Below are positions 1 through 9,733 of a stretch of 64,000 nucleotides of DNA, one piece after another. Position 1 is the first letter of the stretch, and each line of letters begins with the position of its first letter. Source of the stretch: CAWFXC01 sp963819735 (GTDB lineage Bacteria > Actinomycetota > Acidimicrobiia > IMCC26256 > DASPTH01); contig CAWFXC010000005.1 of NCBI GenBank assembly GCA_963819735.1, forward strand, positions 496,001 through 560,000, given 5' to 3'. The position numbers and the translations under genes are program-made. The notes under the pieces were generated by a model. That model saw only the letters and a program-made list of their open reading frames with translations, did not search any database and had not been told where the DNA came from.

Positions 1-2043
1 TACACCTCGCTAGGGGCGGGGGGACGGGCCTCGGCGGCCACGCCACTCGCGGGGCAGGCCTTCGAACCCAGCGAGCCGTACGGCGCGTCGACCGCCGGCG
101 ACGTCTTCCGCCAGCGCACCGGCATCTCGGCCACCGGTGGGCTCGTGCACGTGGGCATCGACGCGGTCATCGACGAGAACAAGAGCGGACTCTTCGATCC
201 GAAGATCGGCGGCCTGGGTGACGCGCTGGCGAAGGCCGGCCGGCCGAGCGCGGTGATCGCCAACGGTGACGGTGCGCAAGCGATCATCGACGATCCGCTC
301 CCGCAGTACCAGCGTTCGGCCGTGAACGCGCTCATGACCCATGCGGGGACCGTGTCCAGAGGTGAGGTCGGCAACCAGTTGCTCACCGCCGACGAGCGTG
401 CGCCGTTCGGGGTCCGCCTCGACAACGACGCCGCCTACCGGGCCTTCAGCACTGCATGGGCGGCGCGGGGAGTGGTGCTGGTCGAAGGCTCCGACATCCT
501 CCGCGCCGATCTGTCGACCGACGTGTTCACCGACGACCAACTGGCGGTGCAGAAGCAGGTCGCGCTTCGGCGCACCGACGAGCTCGTCGGCCGGCTGCTG
601 GCCGACGTCGATCCGGCACGCGACGCGGTGCTGGTCGTGAGCCCGGCGTCGCCCCGCAAGGGCTCGGTGCTCACGGTCGCCGCCATCCGCGCCCCCGGGG
701 TCGCGCCGGAGCTGCTCCGCTCGTCGACCAGCCGCCGCGACGGCTTCGTGTACATCACCGACGTCGCCCCGACGATCCTCCAGCTCCTCGGGCTCGACGT
801 GCCGGCCAAGATGGAGGGCCAGGTGATGGACGTGGTCGGCGGGGTCGACCACGGCGCCCGGATCGAAACGTTGATCAACGCCAACTCCGACGGTGTGTTC
901 CGTGACGCGAAGGTCGTCACGGTCAACAACATCGTGATCGGGCTCGCGGCGGCACTCGCGCTCGCCACGTTCTTCGTGGTCGCGCGCGCACCGCGTCGCG
1001 CGCGACGCGTGCAGTTCTTCGCCCTCGCGGTCCTCGGATTCCTGTTCGCGACGTACGCCGCCGCGCCCCTGCACTTCGGTCGGTCGGGCAACAGCGCCGC
1101 GTACTTCGGGTTCCTGGCGGTGGGCGCGGTGGTGTTCGCCGCGATCTGTCGGATCGTGGGGGCGCGCCATCGCTATCTGCCCCTCGCGATCGCGCTCGCG
1201 GCAACCGTCGCCCTCCACGTCGGCGACCTCCTGGCCGGCGCGCGGCTCGAGCTCAACACGGTGTTCGGCTACTCGGCCACCGTCGGCATCCGCATCGCGG
1301 GCCAGGGCAACCTCACGTTCTCGCAACTCACGGCCGCGGTGCTCCTGCTCGGCGGGGTGGCCGTCTGGCGCCGACCGGGGCGCACGACCGTGTACGCGGT
1401 GATCGCCATGCTCGCGATCACACTGCTGGTCATGGCCGCGCCACCGTGGGGTGGCGACTTCGGGTCGGCCATCGCCGGAGCGCCCGCGTTCGGGCTGTTC
1501 GCGTGGCTGCTGCTCGGCCGGCGCGTGAGGGTGCGGACCATCGTCACGTTGGGGATCGTGCTCGTGGGGGCCGGGCTCCTCGCCGGATTCGCCGATCTCA
1601 TGCGGCCGAAGGACCAGCGCACGCACATCGGCCGCTTCTTCGACCAGGTCGCGAACGGTGGCCTCGGCGACTTCACGCTCACCCTGCGCCGCAAGGCGAT
1701 GGAGAACGTCCAGGCGTTCACGCAGACCAAGCTGCTCTGGGTGCTCCCGATCGTCGTGCTCCTGGTCATCTACCTCTGGCGTTCACCGTCGGGCCGCATC
1801 CGCGTGCTCTACGGCGACGTGCCCGTCATCCGTCAGACCATGCTCGCCCTCGGCGTGGTCGCGTTGCTCGGCTACGCGTTGAACGACTCCGGCGTCGCCA
1901 TCCCCGCGCTCATGTCGGTCGTGGTCGAATGCGCCGTCGTCTACGTCGCGCTCGTGCCCGGAGGAGAGGGATCGGCCGGTACACCACCGCCGCCGGCGGC
2001 TCCCGATCGCGTCGTCTACGCGCGTTCGCGCGAACCCGTCTGA
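1..2043 (+). CDS. Polytopic membrane protein with alkaline-phosphatase-like domain, 5' truncated
   Basis: The frame is open from the first base, so the N-terminus lies outside the window; about 680 residues are visible. The first ~290 residues read like the C-terminal half of an alkaline-phosphatase/sulfatase-fold domain, ending in the block DVAPTILQLLGL typical of that superfamily. About ten hydrophobic segments follow (roughly residues 305-665), so this is an integral membrane protein with a probable extracytoplasmic hydrolase part. Most of the metal ligands that would prove the fold would be upstream and cannot be checked. The 3' end overlaps the convergent sulfotransferase gene by 28 bases. 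Substrate unknown; a role in envelope or lipid-linked phosphate or sulfate chemistry is only an inference. Confidence 0.7.
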   Translation, partial: YTSLGAGGRASAATPLAGQAFEPSEPYGASTAGDVFRQRTGISATGGLVHVGIDAVIDENKSGLFDPKIGGLGDALAKAGRPSAVIANGDGAQAIIDDPLPQYQRSAVNALMTHAGTVSRGEVGNQLLTADERAPFGVRLDNDAAYRAFSTAWAARGVVLVEGSDILRADLSTDVFTDDQLAVQKQVALRRTDELVGRLLADVDPARDAVLVVSPASPRKGSVLTVAAIRAPGVAPELLRSSTSRRDGFVYITDVAPTILQLLGLDVPAKMEGQVMDVVGGVDHGARIETLINANSDGVFRDAKVVTVNNIVIGLAAALALATFFVVARAPRRARRVQFFALAVLGFLFATYAAAPLHFGRSGNSAAYFGFLAVGAVVFAAICRIVGARHRYLPLAIALAATVALHVGDLLAGARLELNTVFGYSATVGIRIAGQGNLTFSQLTAAVLLLGGVAVWRRPGRTTVYAVIAMLAITLLVMAAPPWGGDFGSAIAGAPAFGLFAWLLLGRRVRVRTIVTLGIVLVGAGLLAGFADLMRPKDQRTHIGRFFDQVANGGLGDFTLTLRRKAMENVQAFTQTKLLWVLPIVVLLVIYLWRSPSGRIRVLYGDVPVIRQTMLALGVVALLGYALNDSGVAIPALMSVVVECAVVYVALVPGGEGSAGTPPPPAAPDRVVYARSREPV

Positions 2044-2942
2044 TCGGTGAGCCACCCTGGCAGCGCGATGCCGGCGTCCTGCAGTTGCGCGGCCAGCCGC
2101 GCGTTCGGTTCTTCGTAGCGCGCCGCCAACTCGGCGCGCACCGCTTCGGGTACGTCTTCGTTGGCCTGACGGCCGTTGAGCCGGTAGTAGAAGTCGCGGA
2201 GCTTTCGCTTGGCGTCGGGATGACGGCGGAGCAGTCGCTCCAGGCGGTCGTTGCCGGCGAGCGCGAGCTGTTGCAGCCCTTTGTTCTTGTAGCCCGTGGT
2301 CCGGTTCTCCGAGCTGACCGCGGCGGCGGGAAGCCGCCCCGGATCGAGCCCCAGCCATTCGATCAGTGAGCCGAGGAGCGGGGCCGGCTCGGTGATGAGC
2401 TCCTGGAAGTCGAGCACCCGCATCCGCGCCGTGCCGAACGTGTCAAGCCATTCCGGGAGGTAGTCGGCGTACACGCCGCCCTGGTACGCCATGTAGGGCT
2501 CGTTGTCGGGATCGGAGAACGCGTCGGGACCGAGGCGGTCGGCCGCCGCGAGGTAGTCGGTGATCGACAGGTCGACGGGAAAGCGCAGCCGGACCTTCTG
2601 GTACGCGAAGAAGGACATCGCGCGCGCGACCGGCTCGCGGAGCAGGAGCACGATGTGCGGATCGACCAGCCGCGCGCGCATGGGCGCGGCAACCCGCGCG
2701 CCTCCGTAGAAGTACGACGGCGTGGCCTCGAGCCGCACCGGCCGGTCGCCCTGGCCGTCGAAGTAGCCCTCCCACACCGACTCGGGTGGGAGTGGGCGGC
2801 CGTAGCGCGGGGGGAGGAAGTAGCGGGTTTCCTTGATCGACGACGGCGCCACGTCGGGATGCGTCGACAGCGACACGAAGAGCGAAGTGGTTCCGGCTTT
2901 GTTGACGCCGGCGATGATGGCGTCGACCCGCCCACTCGCCAC
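2016..2942 (-). CDS. Sulfotransferase (PAPS-dependent family)
   Basis: 308-residue protein that would move sulfate from PAPS to a hydroxyl or amine acceptor. The N-terminal P-loop-like 5'-phosphosulfate site is GVNKAGTTSLF (about residues 12-22) and the 3'-phosphate site is REPVARAMSFF (about residue 110), the two hallmarks of the family; length is normal. The GTG start at 2942 is chosen because GGGAGG lies 8 bases upstream and the P-loop follows immediately; the frame stays open 26 codons further up without a comparable ribosome site. It converges on the membrane protein before it. The acceptor is unknown. Confidence 0.88.
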   Translation of the reverse strand: MASGRVDAIIAGVNKAGTTSLFVSLSTHPDVAPSSIKETRYFLPPRYGRPLPPESVWEGYFDGQGDRPVRLEATPSYFYGGARVAAPMRARLVDPHIVLLLREPVARAMSFFAYQKVRLRFPVDLSITDYLAAADRLGPDAFSDPDNEPYMAYQGGVYADYLPEWLDTFGTARMRVLDFQELITEPAPLLGSLIEWLGLDPGRLPAAAVSSENRTTGYKNKGLQQLALAGNDRLERLLRRHPDAKRKLRDFYYRLNGRQANEDVPEAVRAELAARYEEPNARLAAQLQDAGIALPGWLTDQTGSRERA

Positions 2943-3100
2943 TGGTATTGCCCTCCCGAGGCCCGGACCTGTGGTCGCGGCCCACCCTAGGCAACGAACC
3001 TGAGCACCCGGTAAGCGCACCGTTCAGCGCGCTTTCAGCCCGGGTGGCGCGACAGTCCGCGTCCGGCGCACGCGTGAGCAGTAGCGTCCCCGGTGCCTTG

Positions 3101-4385
3101 ATGGACTCCACCGTCTACGTCGTCGACACCTCAGTGTTGCTGGCCGATCCGCTGGCTGTGACCCGCTTCGCCGAGCACGAAGTGGTGCTCCCGCTGGTGG
3201 TGCTCACCGAGTTGGAAGGCAAGCGCCATCATCCCGAGCTCGGGTGGGCGGCGCGCCGGAGCCTGCACTTCCTCGAGGACCTACGTACCCGGCACGGGTC
3301 CCTGCTGCAGCCGATGCCCGTCAACGACGACGGCGGCACGCTGCGGGTCGAGCTCAACCACACCGAGCTCGGCGCGTTGCCGCAGCCGCTCTCCTCCGAC
3401 TCGAACGACCACCGGATCCTGGCGGTGGCGTTGAGCCTGATCGCGCGAGGGCGCCCACGTCATCGTGGTCACCAAGGACCTCCCCCTCCGGCTCAAGGCC
3501 GCGGTCGTCGGCCTCGAGGCCGACGAGTACCGCAACGAGCTCGCCGCCGACCCCGGCTGGACCGGATTCGTCGAGCTCGACGTGTGGGGTTCGGTGATCG
3601 ACGACCTGTTCGAACACCGGGTGGTCGATCTCGCCGAAGCGCGCGACCTGCCGTGCCACTCCGGCGTCGCCCTCCACTCGGGGTCGCAGTCGGCGCTCGG
3701 GCGCGTCCTCCCCGACAAGCGGCTGCACCTGGTCCGCACCGATCAGGCGCTGTTCGACCTCCGGGGCCGTTCCGCCGAGCAGCACATCGCCATCGACGTC
3801 CTCGTCGACGAGCAGGTCGGCATCGTGAGCCTCGGCGGGAGCGCCGGTACGGGCAAGAGCGTGCTCGCGCTGGCCGCAGGGCTGGAAGCGGTGCTCGAGC
3901 GCCGGACCCACAAGCGGGTCGTCGTGTTCCGCCCGCTCTACGCCGTCGGTGGCCAGGACCTCGGCTACCTCCCGGGTTCCGAGTCCGAGAAGATGTCGCC
4001 GTGGGGTGCCGCGGTCACCGACGCGCTCGAGTCGATGGTCGGCACCGAGGTGATCGAAGAGGTGCTCGACCGCGGCCTGCTCGAGATCCAGCCTCTCACC
4101 CACATCCGCGGCCGCAGTCTCACCGACACCTTCGTGATCATCGACGAGGCGCAGAACCTCGAACGGCCGGTGCTCCTCACCGCGCTCAGCCGGCTCGGGC
4201 GGGGGAGCCGGGTCGTGCTCACCCACGACGTCGCGCAGCGCGACAACCTGCACGTCGGACGCCACGACGGCATCGTGAGCGTGATCGAGACGCTCAAGGG
4301 CCATCCGCTGTTCGCGCACGTGACCCTCACGCGATCGGAGCGCTCCGCGATCGCCGCCCTGGTCACCCAGTTGCTCGACGGCTGA
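3101..4385 (+). CDS. PIN domain-PhoH family ATPase (PhoH2 type), frameshifted
   Basis: The ATG at 3101 begins a PIN domain (YVVDTSVLLADP) that runs in frame to about 3445. The rest continues in another frame: REGAHVIVVTKDLPLR, then the PhoH ATPase with Walker A GSAGTGKS (near 3840) and Walker B VIIDEAQN (near 4138), ending at 4385. The two parts together have the length and order of PhoH2 proteins, which join a PIN RNase to an RNA helicase-like ATPase. Adding GC at 3441-3448 (gcgcgag to gcgcgcgag) restores one frame of about 428 codons, so I read this as one gene with a sequencing error or a very recent mutation. Confidence 0.9.
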
Positions 4386-4424
4386 TCGCGGGCGCTCCGA
4401 TGCCGGGGGCCCTGAGTTGTTGAA

Positions 4425-5336
4425 CTAGCTGGGGGAACCGGTGCTCGAGCGGCTGCCGAGCGTCACCTTGGCCGTGGCCGACTGGCCGTTGCGGGTGTAG
4501 GTGACGGTGATCGTGTCGCCGCTGCTGTGCTGCTGAACGATGCCGGCGAGCGCCGAGGCCGAGTCGACCGTGGTGCCGTCGACCGCGGTGATCACGTCGC
4601 CGGTCTTCAAGCCGGCGGTCGCCGCCGCGCTCCCGGTCTGCACCGTGGTCACCTGGGCGCCGTTGTCGGCGTTCTCGATGGCGACGCCGAGGAAGCCGCC
4701 GTTGCCGGTGGTCGTGGCGCCGCCGCTGCTCCCGCTACTCCCGCTGCTCCCGCCGCTGGAGTTGCCGTTCCCACCGAAGGGGTTCGACGGGGTCTGGCTG
4801 TTGCCGTTCGAGTTGCTGTTGCCGTTCCCGTTCGCGTTCCCGTTGCTGTTCCCGCTGCTGCCGCTGCCGCTGCCGCCGCCGAAGTTCGGGATCCGGCCTT
4901 TGCCGGCTCTCGGGAACGTCGGCGTGTTGCTGCCGGCGGCCTGGGTGTTCGAGCTGTCGTTCGAGTGCCCGATCGCGTATCCGATGCCCCCGAACACGAG
5001 GGCAGCCACGATGGCGGCCGCCACGAGTCCGACCCACTTCGGGACGAAGATGCCCGGCCGGTCGTGCGCGGGCCCGGCCGCGGCCCCGGCCCCGGCGGGC
5101 GCGGGTACGACATCGTCCTCGTCGACCTTGGTCGGTTGCTGCATCGTCACCGGCTCGGCTGCCGGAGCGGCCGCCACGGTGGGGACCTCTGCCGGTGCCT
5201 CAGGTGCCGGTGCCTCAGCGGCTGGTGCTGGTTCGGCCGGCGAGGCCTCGCTGGAGGCTTCCGCCGGTGGTGTGCTCGCGGGCGTGGGCGCGGCCTCGGT
5301 GGGCTCGCCGTCGGCTTGCGGTGTCTCGTCGCTCAT
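4425..5336 (-). CDS. PDZ-domain membrane protein with low-complexity linker
   Basis: 303 residues in four parts: a long Ala/Pro/Glu-rich cytoplasmic N-terminus (1-98), one membrane helix (about 103-125), a Gly/Asn/Ser-rich linker (about 150-212), and a C-terminal PDZ domain (about 213-298, starting FLGVAIENADNGAQV, with AGLKTGDVITAVDG). This is the layout of actinobacterial HtrA/DegP proteins with the protease domain missing; no catalytic His/Asp/Ser block is present. It may be a PDZ adaptor that binds exported peptides. It has its own promoter space and no obvious operon partner. Confidence 0.85.
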   Translation of the reverse strand: MSDETPQADGEPTEAAPTPASTPPAEASSEASPAEPAPAAEAPAPEAPAEVPTVAAAPAAEPVTMQQPTKVDEDDVVPAPAGAGAAAGPAHDRPGIFVPKWVGLVAAAIVAALVFGGIGYAIGHSNDSSNTQAAGSNTPTFPRAGKGRIPNFGGGSGSGSSGNSNGNANGNGNSNSNGNSQTPSNPFGGNGNSSGGSSGSSGSSGGATTTGNGGFLGVAIENADNGAQVTTVQTGSAAATAGLKTGDVITAVDGTTVDSASALAGIVQQHSSGDTITVTYTRNGQSATAKVTLGSRSSTGSPS

Positions 5337-5438
5337 TTCCGGATCCTCCCGGGTTCGACTCTCCCGCCGACATCGTGGTGTGCGTGGGCTGAGAGGTCGC
5401 TGAGCAGGGTGACTGGTCCTGCACGCCGGGACGGTGCG

Positions 5439-6626
5439 TCACACCTGGATCGGTACCTGCTGCCATCCCCGCACCGTGCTGGTGTGGAGGCGCACCGCGT
5501 GTTCGCGGTCGACGGTCCACTCCGGGTACCGCGCCAGCGTCTCCTGCAGTGCGATGCGGCCTTCCATGCGGGCGAGTGCTGCGCCGATGCAGAAGTGGAT
5601 GCCGTAACCGAACGACACGTGGAGATCGATGTCGCGGTGGATGTCGAACTGATCGGCGTTCGGGTACGCGCGCTCGTCGCGACCCGCGGAGCCGGTGAGG
5701 AGGAGCACCTTCGAGTCGACGGGGACGGTCTCACCGTGCAGCTCGACCTCGCGCGTGAGCCAGCGGCCCTGTACGGGTGATGGTGCTTCGTAGCGGAGGA
5801 GCTCCTCGACGGCCTTCGGCACCAGGGTGGGGTCGGCGGCGAGCTCGGCTCGCTGGTCGGGATGCTCTTCCAGCACGACGGCGGCCCATCCGAGCAGCCG
5901 CGCCACCGTCTCGGTGCCCGCGCTGATGAGCAGGTTCGAGAAGTCGGCCGCCTCGGCGATCGTCAGCCGACGCGTCTCGCCGTCGTCGTCGGTGATCTCC
6001 GCCACCGTCAGGTCGGTCATCATGTCGTCGCGCGGGTTGCGGAGACATTCCTCGAGCTGACCGCGGATGTAGGTGTTGATGTCGATCTGCGCGGTGAGCG
6101 ACACGTCGTTGACCATACCGACACCGGGCTCGATGTGGAAGACCTGGTCGATCAGCTTGCGCAGCATCTCCTGATCGCTCAGCGGAACACCGAGCAACGA
6201 GGAGATGACCATCGACGGCAGGTAGACGGCGAAGTCCTGCACGTAGTCGAACGAGTCGCGGCCCGACAGCCGATCGAGGAAGTCGGCACTCAGCTCGCGG
6301 ATACGCCCTTCCAACGCTTCGATGCGGCGCGGCGTGAACGCGCGCGAGACGAGCGCGCGCAGACGCGTGTGCTCGGGCGCGTCGAGGAAGATCATCTGCC
6401 CGCCGGGATACGGATCGTCGGTCATGATCTCGAGCACGGTGCCGTGCGCGGAGCTGAAGCTCTTCGGGTCGCGGTGCGCGGCTTCGACGTCGGCGAAGCG
6501 ACTCAACGCCCAGAAGTCGTACTGGTCGTTCCGGTAGAGCGGCGCATCGTCGCGCATCCGCTTCCAGGTGTCGTACGGATCGAGGTCGAGCTCGATGTCG
6601 AACGGGTCCCAGTAGAGATCGGCCAT
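5439..6626 (-). CDS. Cytochrome P450 monooxygenase
   Basis: 395-residue bacterial class I P450. All signature parts are visible: oxygen-binding I helix SAGTETV (about residue 245), ExxR in EELLRYEAP, and the heme-thiolate loop FGYGIHFCIGAALAR with its cysteine (about residue 350). The ATG at 6626 has GGAG 8 bases upstream; the frame runs 37 codons further up with no support. It diverges from a short-chain dehydrogenase, which suggests a shared catabolic or modifying pathway for a hydrophobic substrate. No ferredoxin or reductase gene is adjacent, so electrons must come from elsewhere. Confidence 0.95.
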   Translation of the reverse strand: MADLYWDPFDIELDLDPYDTWKRMRDDAPLYRNDQYDFWALSRFADVEAAHRDPKSFSSAHGTVLEIMTDDPYPGGQMIFLDAPEHTRLRALVSRAFTPRRIEALEGRIRELSADFLDRLSGRDSFDYVQDFAVYLPSMVISSLLGVPLSDQEMLRKLIDQVFHIEPGVGMVNDVSLTAQIDINTYIRGQLEECLRNPRDDMMTDLTVAEITDDDGETRRLTIAEAADFSNLLISAGTETVARLLGWAAVVLEEHPDQRAELAADPTLVPKAVEELLRYEAPSPVQGRWLTREVELHGETVPVDSKVLLLTGSAGRDERAYPNADQFDIHRDIDLHVSFGYGIHFCIGAALARMEGRIALQETLARYPEWTVDREHAVRLHTSTVRGWQQVPIQV

Positions 6627-6754
6627 TGGTTCATCTCCGGTGCAGCGCGTCGGAACTCGGTGAGGCGGCGGGGATATGCGGCCGTGCGCATAATGTACCG
6701 ACTCCGGGAGCATTGCTTTCCGGACCGATCGCCGCATCGCCGGGGGGTCTCGTA
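6627..6754. promoter_or_regulatory. Divergent promoter region between P450 and dehydrogenase
   Basis: The 128 bases between the two opposite start codons must hold both promoters. A CATAAT hexamer on the + strand (near 6689) is the best -10-like box; no clear operator palindrome was seen. Function is inferred only from gene orientation. Confidence 0.3.
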
Positions 6755-7543
6755 GTGGCTGTCGAGCTCGGACTCACCGGCAAGCGCGCGCTGGTCACCG
6801 GCGCCGGCGTCGGTATCGGCCGCGGGATCGCGCGTTGGCTGGCACGCGCGGGCTGCGACGTGGCACTCGCCGACAAAGATGCCGGCGCGCTCGACGACGC
6901 GGTGCGCGAGGTCGCGGAGGAGGGTACGAACGTCGTGGGCATCGCGACCGACGTGCGCAGCCCGGCGGCGGTGCGGGCGCTGATCGCGTCGGTCATCAAG
7001 GGCATCGGTGGGCTCGACGTCGCGGTCAACAACGTGGGCTCGCTCGCCGGCCGCGCGCCCATCGCCTTCCTCGACGCCGACGACGACTACCTGCGCGACG
7101 TGTTCGAGCAGAACCTGTTCGTCACCATGTGGAGTTGCCAGGCCGAAGCGCGGTTCATGGTGGAGGCCGGCATCGCGGGCGTGATCGTCAACGTGAGCTC
7201 GGGTGAAACCACGCGGCCCGCGCTGCGTCTCGCGCCGTACGGTGCGGCGAAGGCGGCGATCAACCATCTCACCGAGACGTTGGCGGTCGAGCTCGCGCCG
7301 CACGGGATCCGCGTGATGGCCGTTGCGCCGGGCACCACCTTGACCCCGGTGGTGCGCGCCGCGTTGTCCGACGACACCGTCGAACGTCTCGTCGCCGCGC
7401 ACCCGCTCGGACGGCTGGGCGACCCCGAGGACCTCGGTCGGCTCGTGGTCGCGCTCGCGTCGGATCTGGGCCGGAGCGTGACCGGCCAGCTCGTCTTCGG
7501 CGACAACGGCGCGCAGCTCGCGCGCAATCGCCCGTCGATCTGA
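6755..7543 (+). CDS. Short-chain dehydrogenase/reductase (SDR)
   Basis: 262-residue classical SDR. NAD(P) site TGAGVGIGRG lies near the N-terminus, the NNVG structural motif near residue 90, catalytic Ser in NVSSGET and the YxxxK pair in YGAAKAA (about residues 158-162). LADKD after the second strand, with an acidic residue, favours NAD(H). The GTG at 6755 follows a run of six G (6742-6747) as ribosome site. Divergent from the P450, so it may oxidise the alcohol the P450 makes; this is inference from position. Confidence 0.93.
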   Translation: MAVELGLTGKRALVTGAGVGIGRGIARWLARAGCDVALADKDAGALDDAVREVAEEGTNVVGIATDVRSPAAVRALIASVIKGIGGLDVAVNNVGSLAGRAPIAFLDADDDYLRDVFEQNLFVTMWSCQAEARFMVEAGIAGVIVNVSSGETTRPALRLAPYGAAKAAINHLTETLAVELAPHGIRVMAVAPGTTLTPVVRAALSDDTVERLVAAHPLGRLGDPEDLGRLVVALASDLGRSVTGQLVFGDNGAQLARNRPSI

Positions 7544-7555
7544 TCGAGGCGTGGG

Positions 7556-7972
7556 TCAGGAGGCGGGCGTGAGTGCCAGGACCGGGATCTGGCGCGTGGT
7601 CTTCTGCTCGTACTCGTTGAACGAAGGCAGCAGTTCGGCCTGCGCGCGGTAGAGGCGGTCACGCTCGTCGCCCTCGGTGGGCGCGGCGCGCACCTTGAGG
7701 GTCTCGGTACCGAGCTCGACGGTGGCCTCGGGGTTGGCCACGAGATTGTGGTACCAGGCCGGGTGCTTCGGTGCGCCGGCGTACGAGGCGATCACGATGA
7801 TGCGGTCACCGTCGCGCGTGTACGCGACGGGCGTGGTGTGCTCGCGGCCCGACTTGGCGCCCGTGGTGGTGAGCAGGAGGAGGGGTGCGTCGCCCCATCC
7901 GCTGACCTTGCCGTCGTTGGCGCGGAACTCTTCGATCAGCTGGCGGTTGTAGTCGTTGTGGTCGTCGGCCAT
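7556..7972 (-). CDS. Deazaflavin (F420)-dependent nitroreductase-family protein, Ddn-like
   Basis: 138 residues matching the actinobacterial Ddn/DUF385 family, which uses reduced F420 for hydride transfer. Seen: LLLTTTGAKSGREHTTPV, then YTRDGDRIIVIASYAG and HPAWYHNLVANPEATVELG, the conserved core. The ATG at 7972 has AGGAG about 12 bases upstream; a longer frame (to 8083) lacks support. Convergent with the SDR gene, 12 bases apart. It implies that the host makes F420. Confidence 0.93.
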   Translation of the reverse strand: MADDHNDYNRQLIEEFRANDGKVSGWGDAPLLLLTTTGAKSGREHTTPVAYTRDGDRIIVIASYAGAPKHPAWYHNLVANPEATVELGTETLKVRAAPTEGDERDRLYRAQAELLPSFNEYEQKTTRQIPVLALTPAS

Positions 7973-8142
7973 GGCGGGGGCAGCTCCTGAGATCTCGGGG
8001 GGACGTTGCGTTGCGTGCGCGGCGCGCAGAAGTAGTTGCGTGCACAATATACGGCCGACACCCGTCGTCGAATTCCGGACCACTCCAAGGCCCGGCTCGC
8101 GGTGCCGTGGCGGGCCGTCGCGCAGGTCACTAGGGTGCTGCC

Positions 8143-8742
8143 GTGATCGTGGTCGTGGCAGCGCTCAAGGGTGGGGTGGGCAAGACGACCACCGCCGTCT
8201 ATCTCGCGGCGCTCGCCGGCCCCGCCCGCCGACCGGTCACGCTGGTCGATGCCGACCCCCAGGGGAGCGCGGCCGACTGGATCGACCACTCGGCCGACGA
8301 GGCGTTCGAAGGCCTCGAGGTGGTCGAGGCGCCGACCGAGCGGCTGCTGGCGAAGACCCTCGACCAGGTCGGCGACGACGCGACCGCAGTGGTCGACACG
8401 CCGCCCGGGCACGAGCGACTCCTGGCCAAGGCGCTCGAGCGCGCCGATGTGGTCGTGATCCCCACCCGCGTGGGCGGGGTCGAGACCGTACGCGTGGAGG
8501 CGGTCCTCGACCTCGTGCCCAAGCGCCTGCCCGCCGGTCTCGTGATCTGCTCGGCCCGCACCTTCACCCGCGACTACCAGGACACCGTCGCCATGTGGCT
8601 CGAGGCCGGGGTGCCGGTGTGGGGCACGGTCTCGGAGCGGGTGGGAATCGCCGCCGGCCCCGACGGCTGGCTGTCGCCCGAGGGCCTCGACGCCTACGGC
8701 GACGTGTGGCGCCGGGCCCGCCGGGCGATCCGCGGCTCCTGA
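8143..8742 (+). CDS. ParA-family P-loop ATPase (orphan)
   Basis: 199 residues with deviant Walker A KGGVGKTT at residues 9-16, VDADPQGSAADW, and VVDTPPG as Walker B. It is short and has no DNA-binding N-terminus, like small ParA/MinD-type ATPases. No ParB or parS-like gene is adjacent, so the cargo is unknown; chromosome segregation is unlikely from context alone. GTG start at 8143. Confidence 0.88.
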   Translation: MIVVVAALKGGVGKTTTAVYLAALAGPARRPVTLVDADPQGSAADWIDHSADEAFEGLEVVEAPTERLLAKTLDQVGDDATAVVDTPPGHERLLAKALERADVVVIPTRVGGVETVRVEAVLDLVPKRLPAGLVICSARTFTRDYQDTVAMWLEAGVPVWGTVSERVGIAAGPDGWLSPEGLDAYGDVWRRARRAIRGS

Positions 8743-8744
8743 CC

Positions 8745-8818
8745 CCGTTCCTCCCGGAGCATCTCGGACCTCGACGACGTATGTGAGCGCGAACTCCGAG
8801 ATGTTCGTGCGGGAACGG
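8745..8818. terminator. Long imperfect hairpin after the ParA gene
   Basis: Arms 8745-8768 and 8795-8818 (24 bases each) match at 19 of 24 positions, with perfect blocks CCGTTCC at the base and CATCTCGGA at the tip, and a 26-base loop. It starts 3 bases after the ParA stop codon. No T-run follows, so terminator function is a guess; it could be an mRNA structure. Confidence 0.45.
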
Positions 8819-8899
8819 GCTGACCCGGCCCGGACCCGGCCGTGAAGCGGGAATGAAGGGGCCCTGAAGCGGGGTCGGCGACGTGCCGATGATCAGAGC

Positions 8900-9641
8900 A
8901 TGGAGATTGCACCGACCGTCGACGTCGGCCTCACCGATCGAACCGATCGAAGCAAGGCCACCCGCGCCGCGCGAACGACCCGGGTCACCCCGCAAGCGGC
9001 GTTGCCCCTCGTCTCGCTGGTGCTCGGGATCGCCGGGGTCGCGCTCGGTGTCACCGTCATCTGGTACTTCGCCGCGATTCCGCTGGGCCTGTGTGGTGCG
9101 ATCGTCGGCTTCTTCGCGCTCACCCGGATCGACACCTACGACGACAGCCGCGCGCGGGCGCGCGACGGTCGGCGCCATGCTCGGGATCGTCGCCATTGTG
9201 CTCGGGCTCACCGCCGCGTACTTCCTGCCCCGGGTCATCCATCGGGCCGACACCTTCCTGGGGACGTTCCAGGACAACGTGAACGGGAACGTGCAGGCGG
9301 TCAACACCGGCCTCCAGCAGGACGTGAACACGCTCGACCGCACCATCACCCGCAACCTCGACCGGTTCGAGGCCCAGAACCGGGCCGACGTGACCAGCCT
9401 CGAGCAACGCACGAACCAGTCGCTCACGCAGCTCGAGACCCGGTTGAACGCGAGCGTGGCGACCGCGACCGCAGGCGCGAAGCAGGACGTGCGCGACCTG
9501 GAGACCCGGCTCCGCCAGGAGATCGAGGCGCTCGACGCCACCGTGCACACGACCGACACGACGTTCGCCGCCCAGCTCGGGGCGCTCGAGGCCCGCATCA
9601 CCCGCCTCGAGCAGGCGGCCGGGATCACGCCCGCGCAGTAG
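8900..9641 (+). CDS. DUF4190-like membrane protein with coiled-coil tail, frameshifted
   Basis: The ATG at 8900 opens a frame with two hydrophobic segments (LPLVSLVLGIAGVALGVTVI and AAIPLGLCGAIVGFFAL), a DUF4190-like hairpin. Near 9148-9165 the frame is lost in a CG run and resumes as ATVGAMLGIVAIVLGLTAAY (third membrane segment), followed by ~130 residues rich in Gln/Asp/Arg heptads (a coiled coil), ending at 9641. Adding GC in the run joins the two. Probably a membrane-anchored coiled-coil protein; function unknown. Confidence 0.75.
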
Positions 9642-9733
9642 CACGAGGGTCGACTCCGCTCCGCCCACCGTCACCAGTCGATCGGCGGCCGGCCGGCTCC
9701 GCTGCGTCTCCGGCTCGTAGACTGGCGGGCCGT

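Noticed and set aside
10..1626. Long minus-strand frame antisense to the first gene
   Set aside because: Arg/Gly/Asp/His-rich with no domain; a shadow of the GC-rich gene on the + strand.
3465..4385. Separate short PhoH gene starting at 3465
   Set aside because: The PIN domain just upstream in another frame completes it; adding GC at 3441-3448 gives one gene.
4740..4870. Repeat array in the PDZ gene
   Set aside because: It encodes the Gly/Asn/Ser linker; simple low-complexity coding sequence.
5340..5365. TpsiC-like gggttcgactctccc
   Set aside because: Stem does not pair and no tRNA body surrounds it; it is the leader of the PDZ gene.
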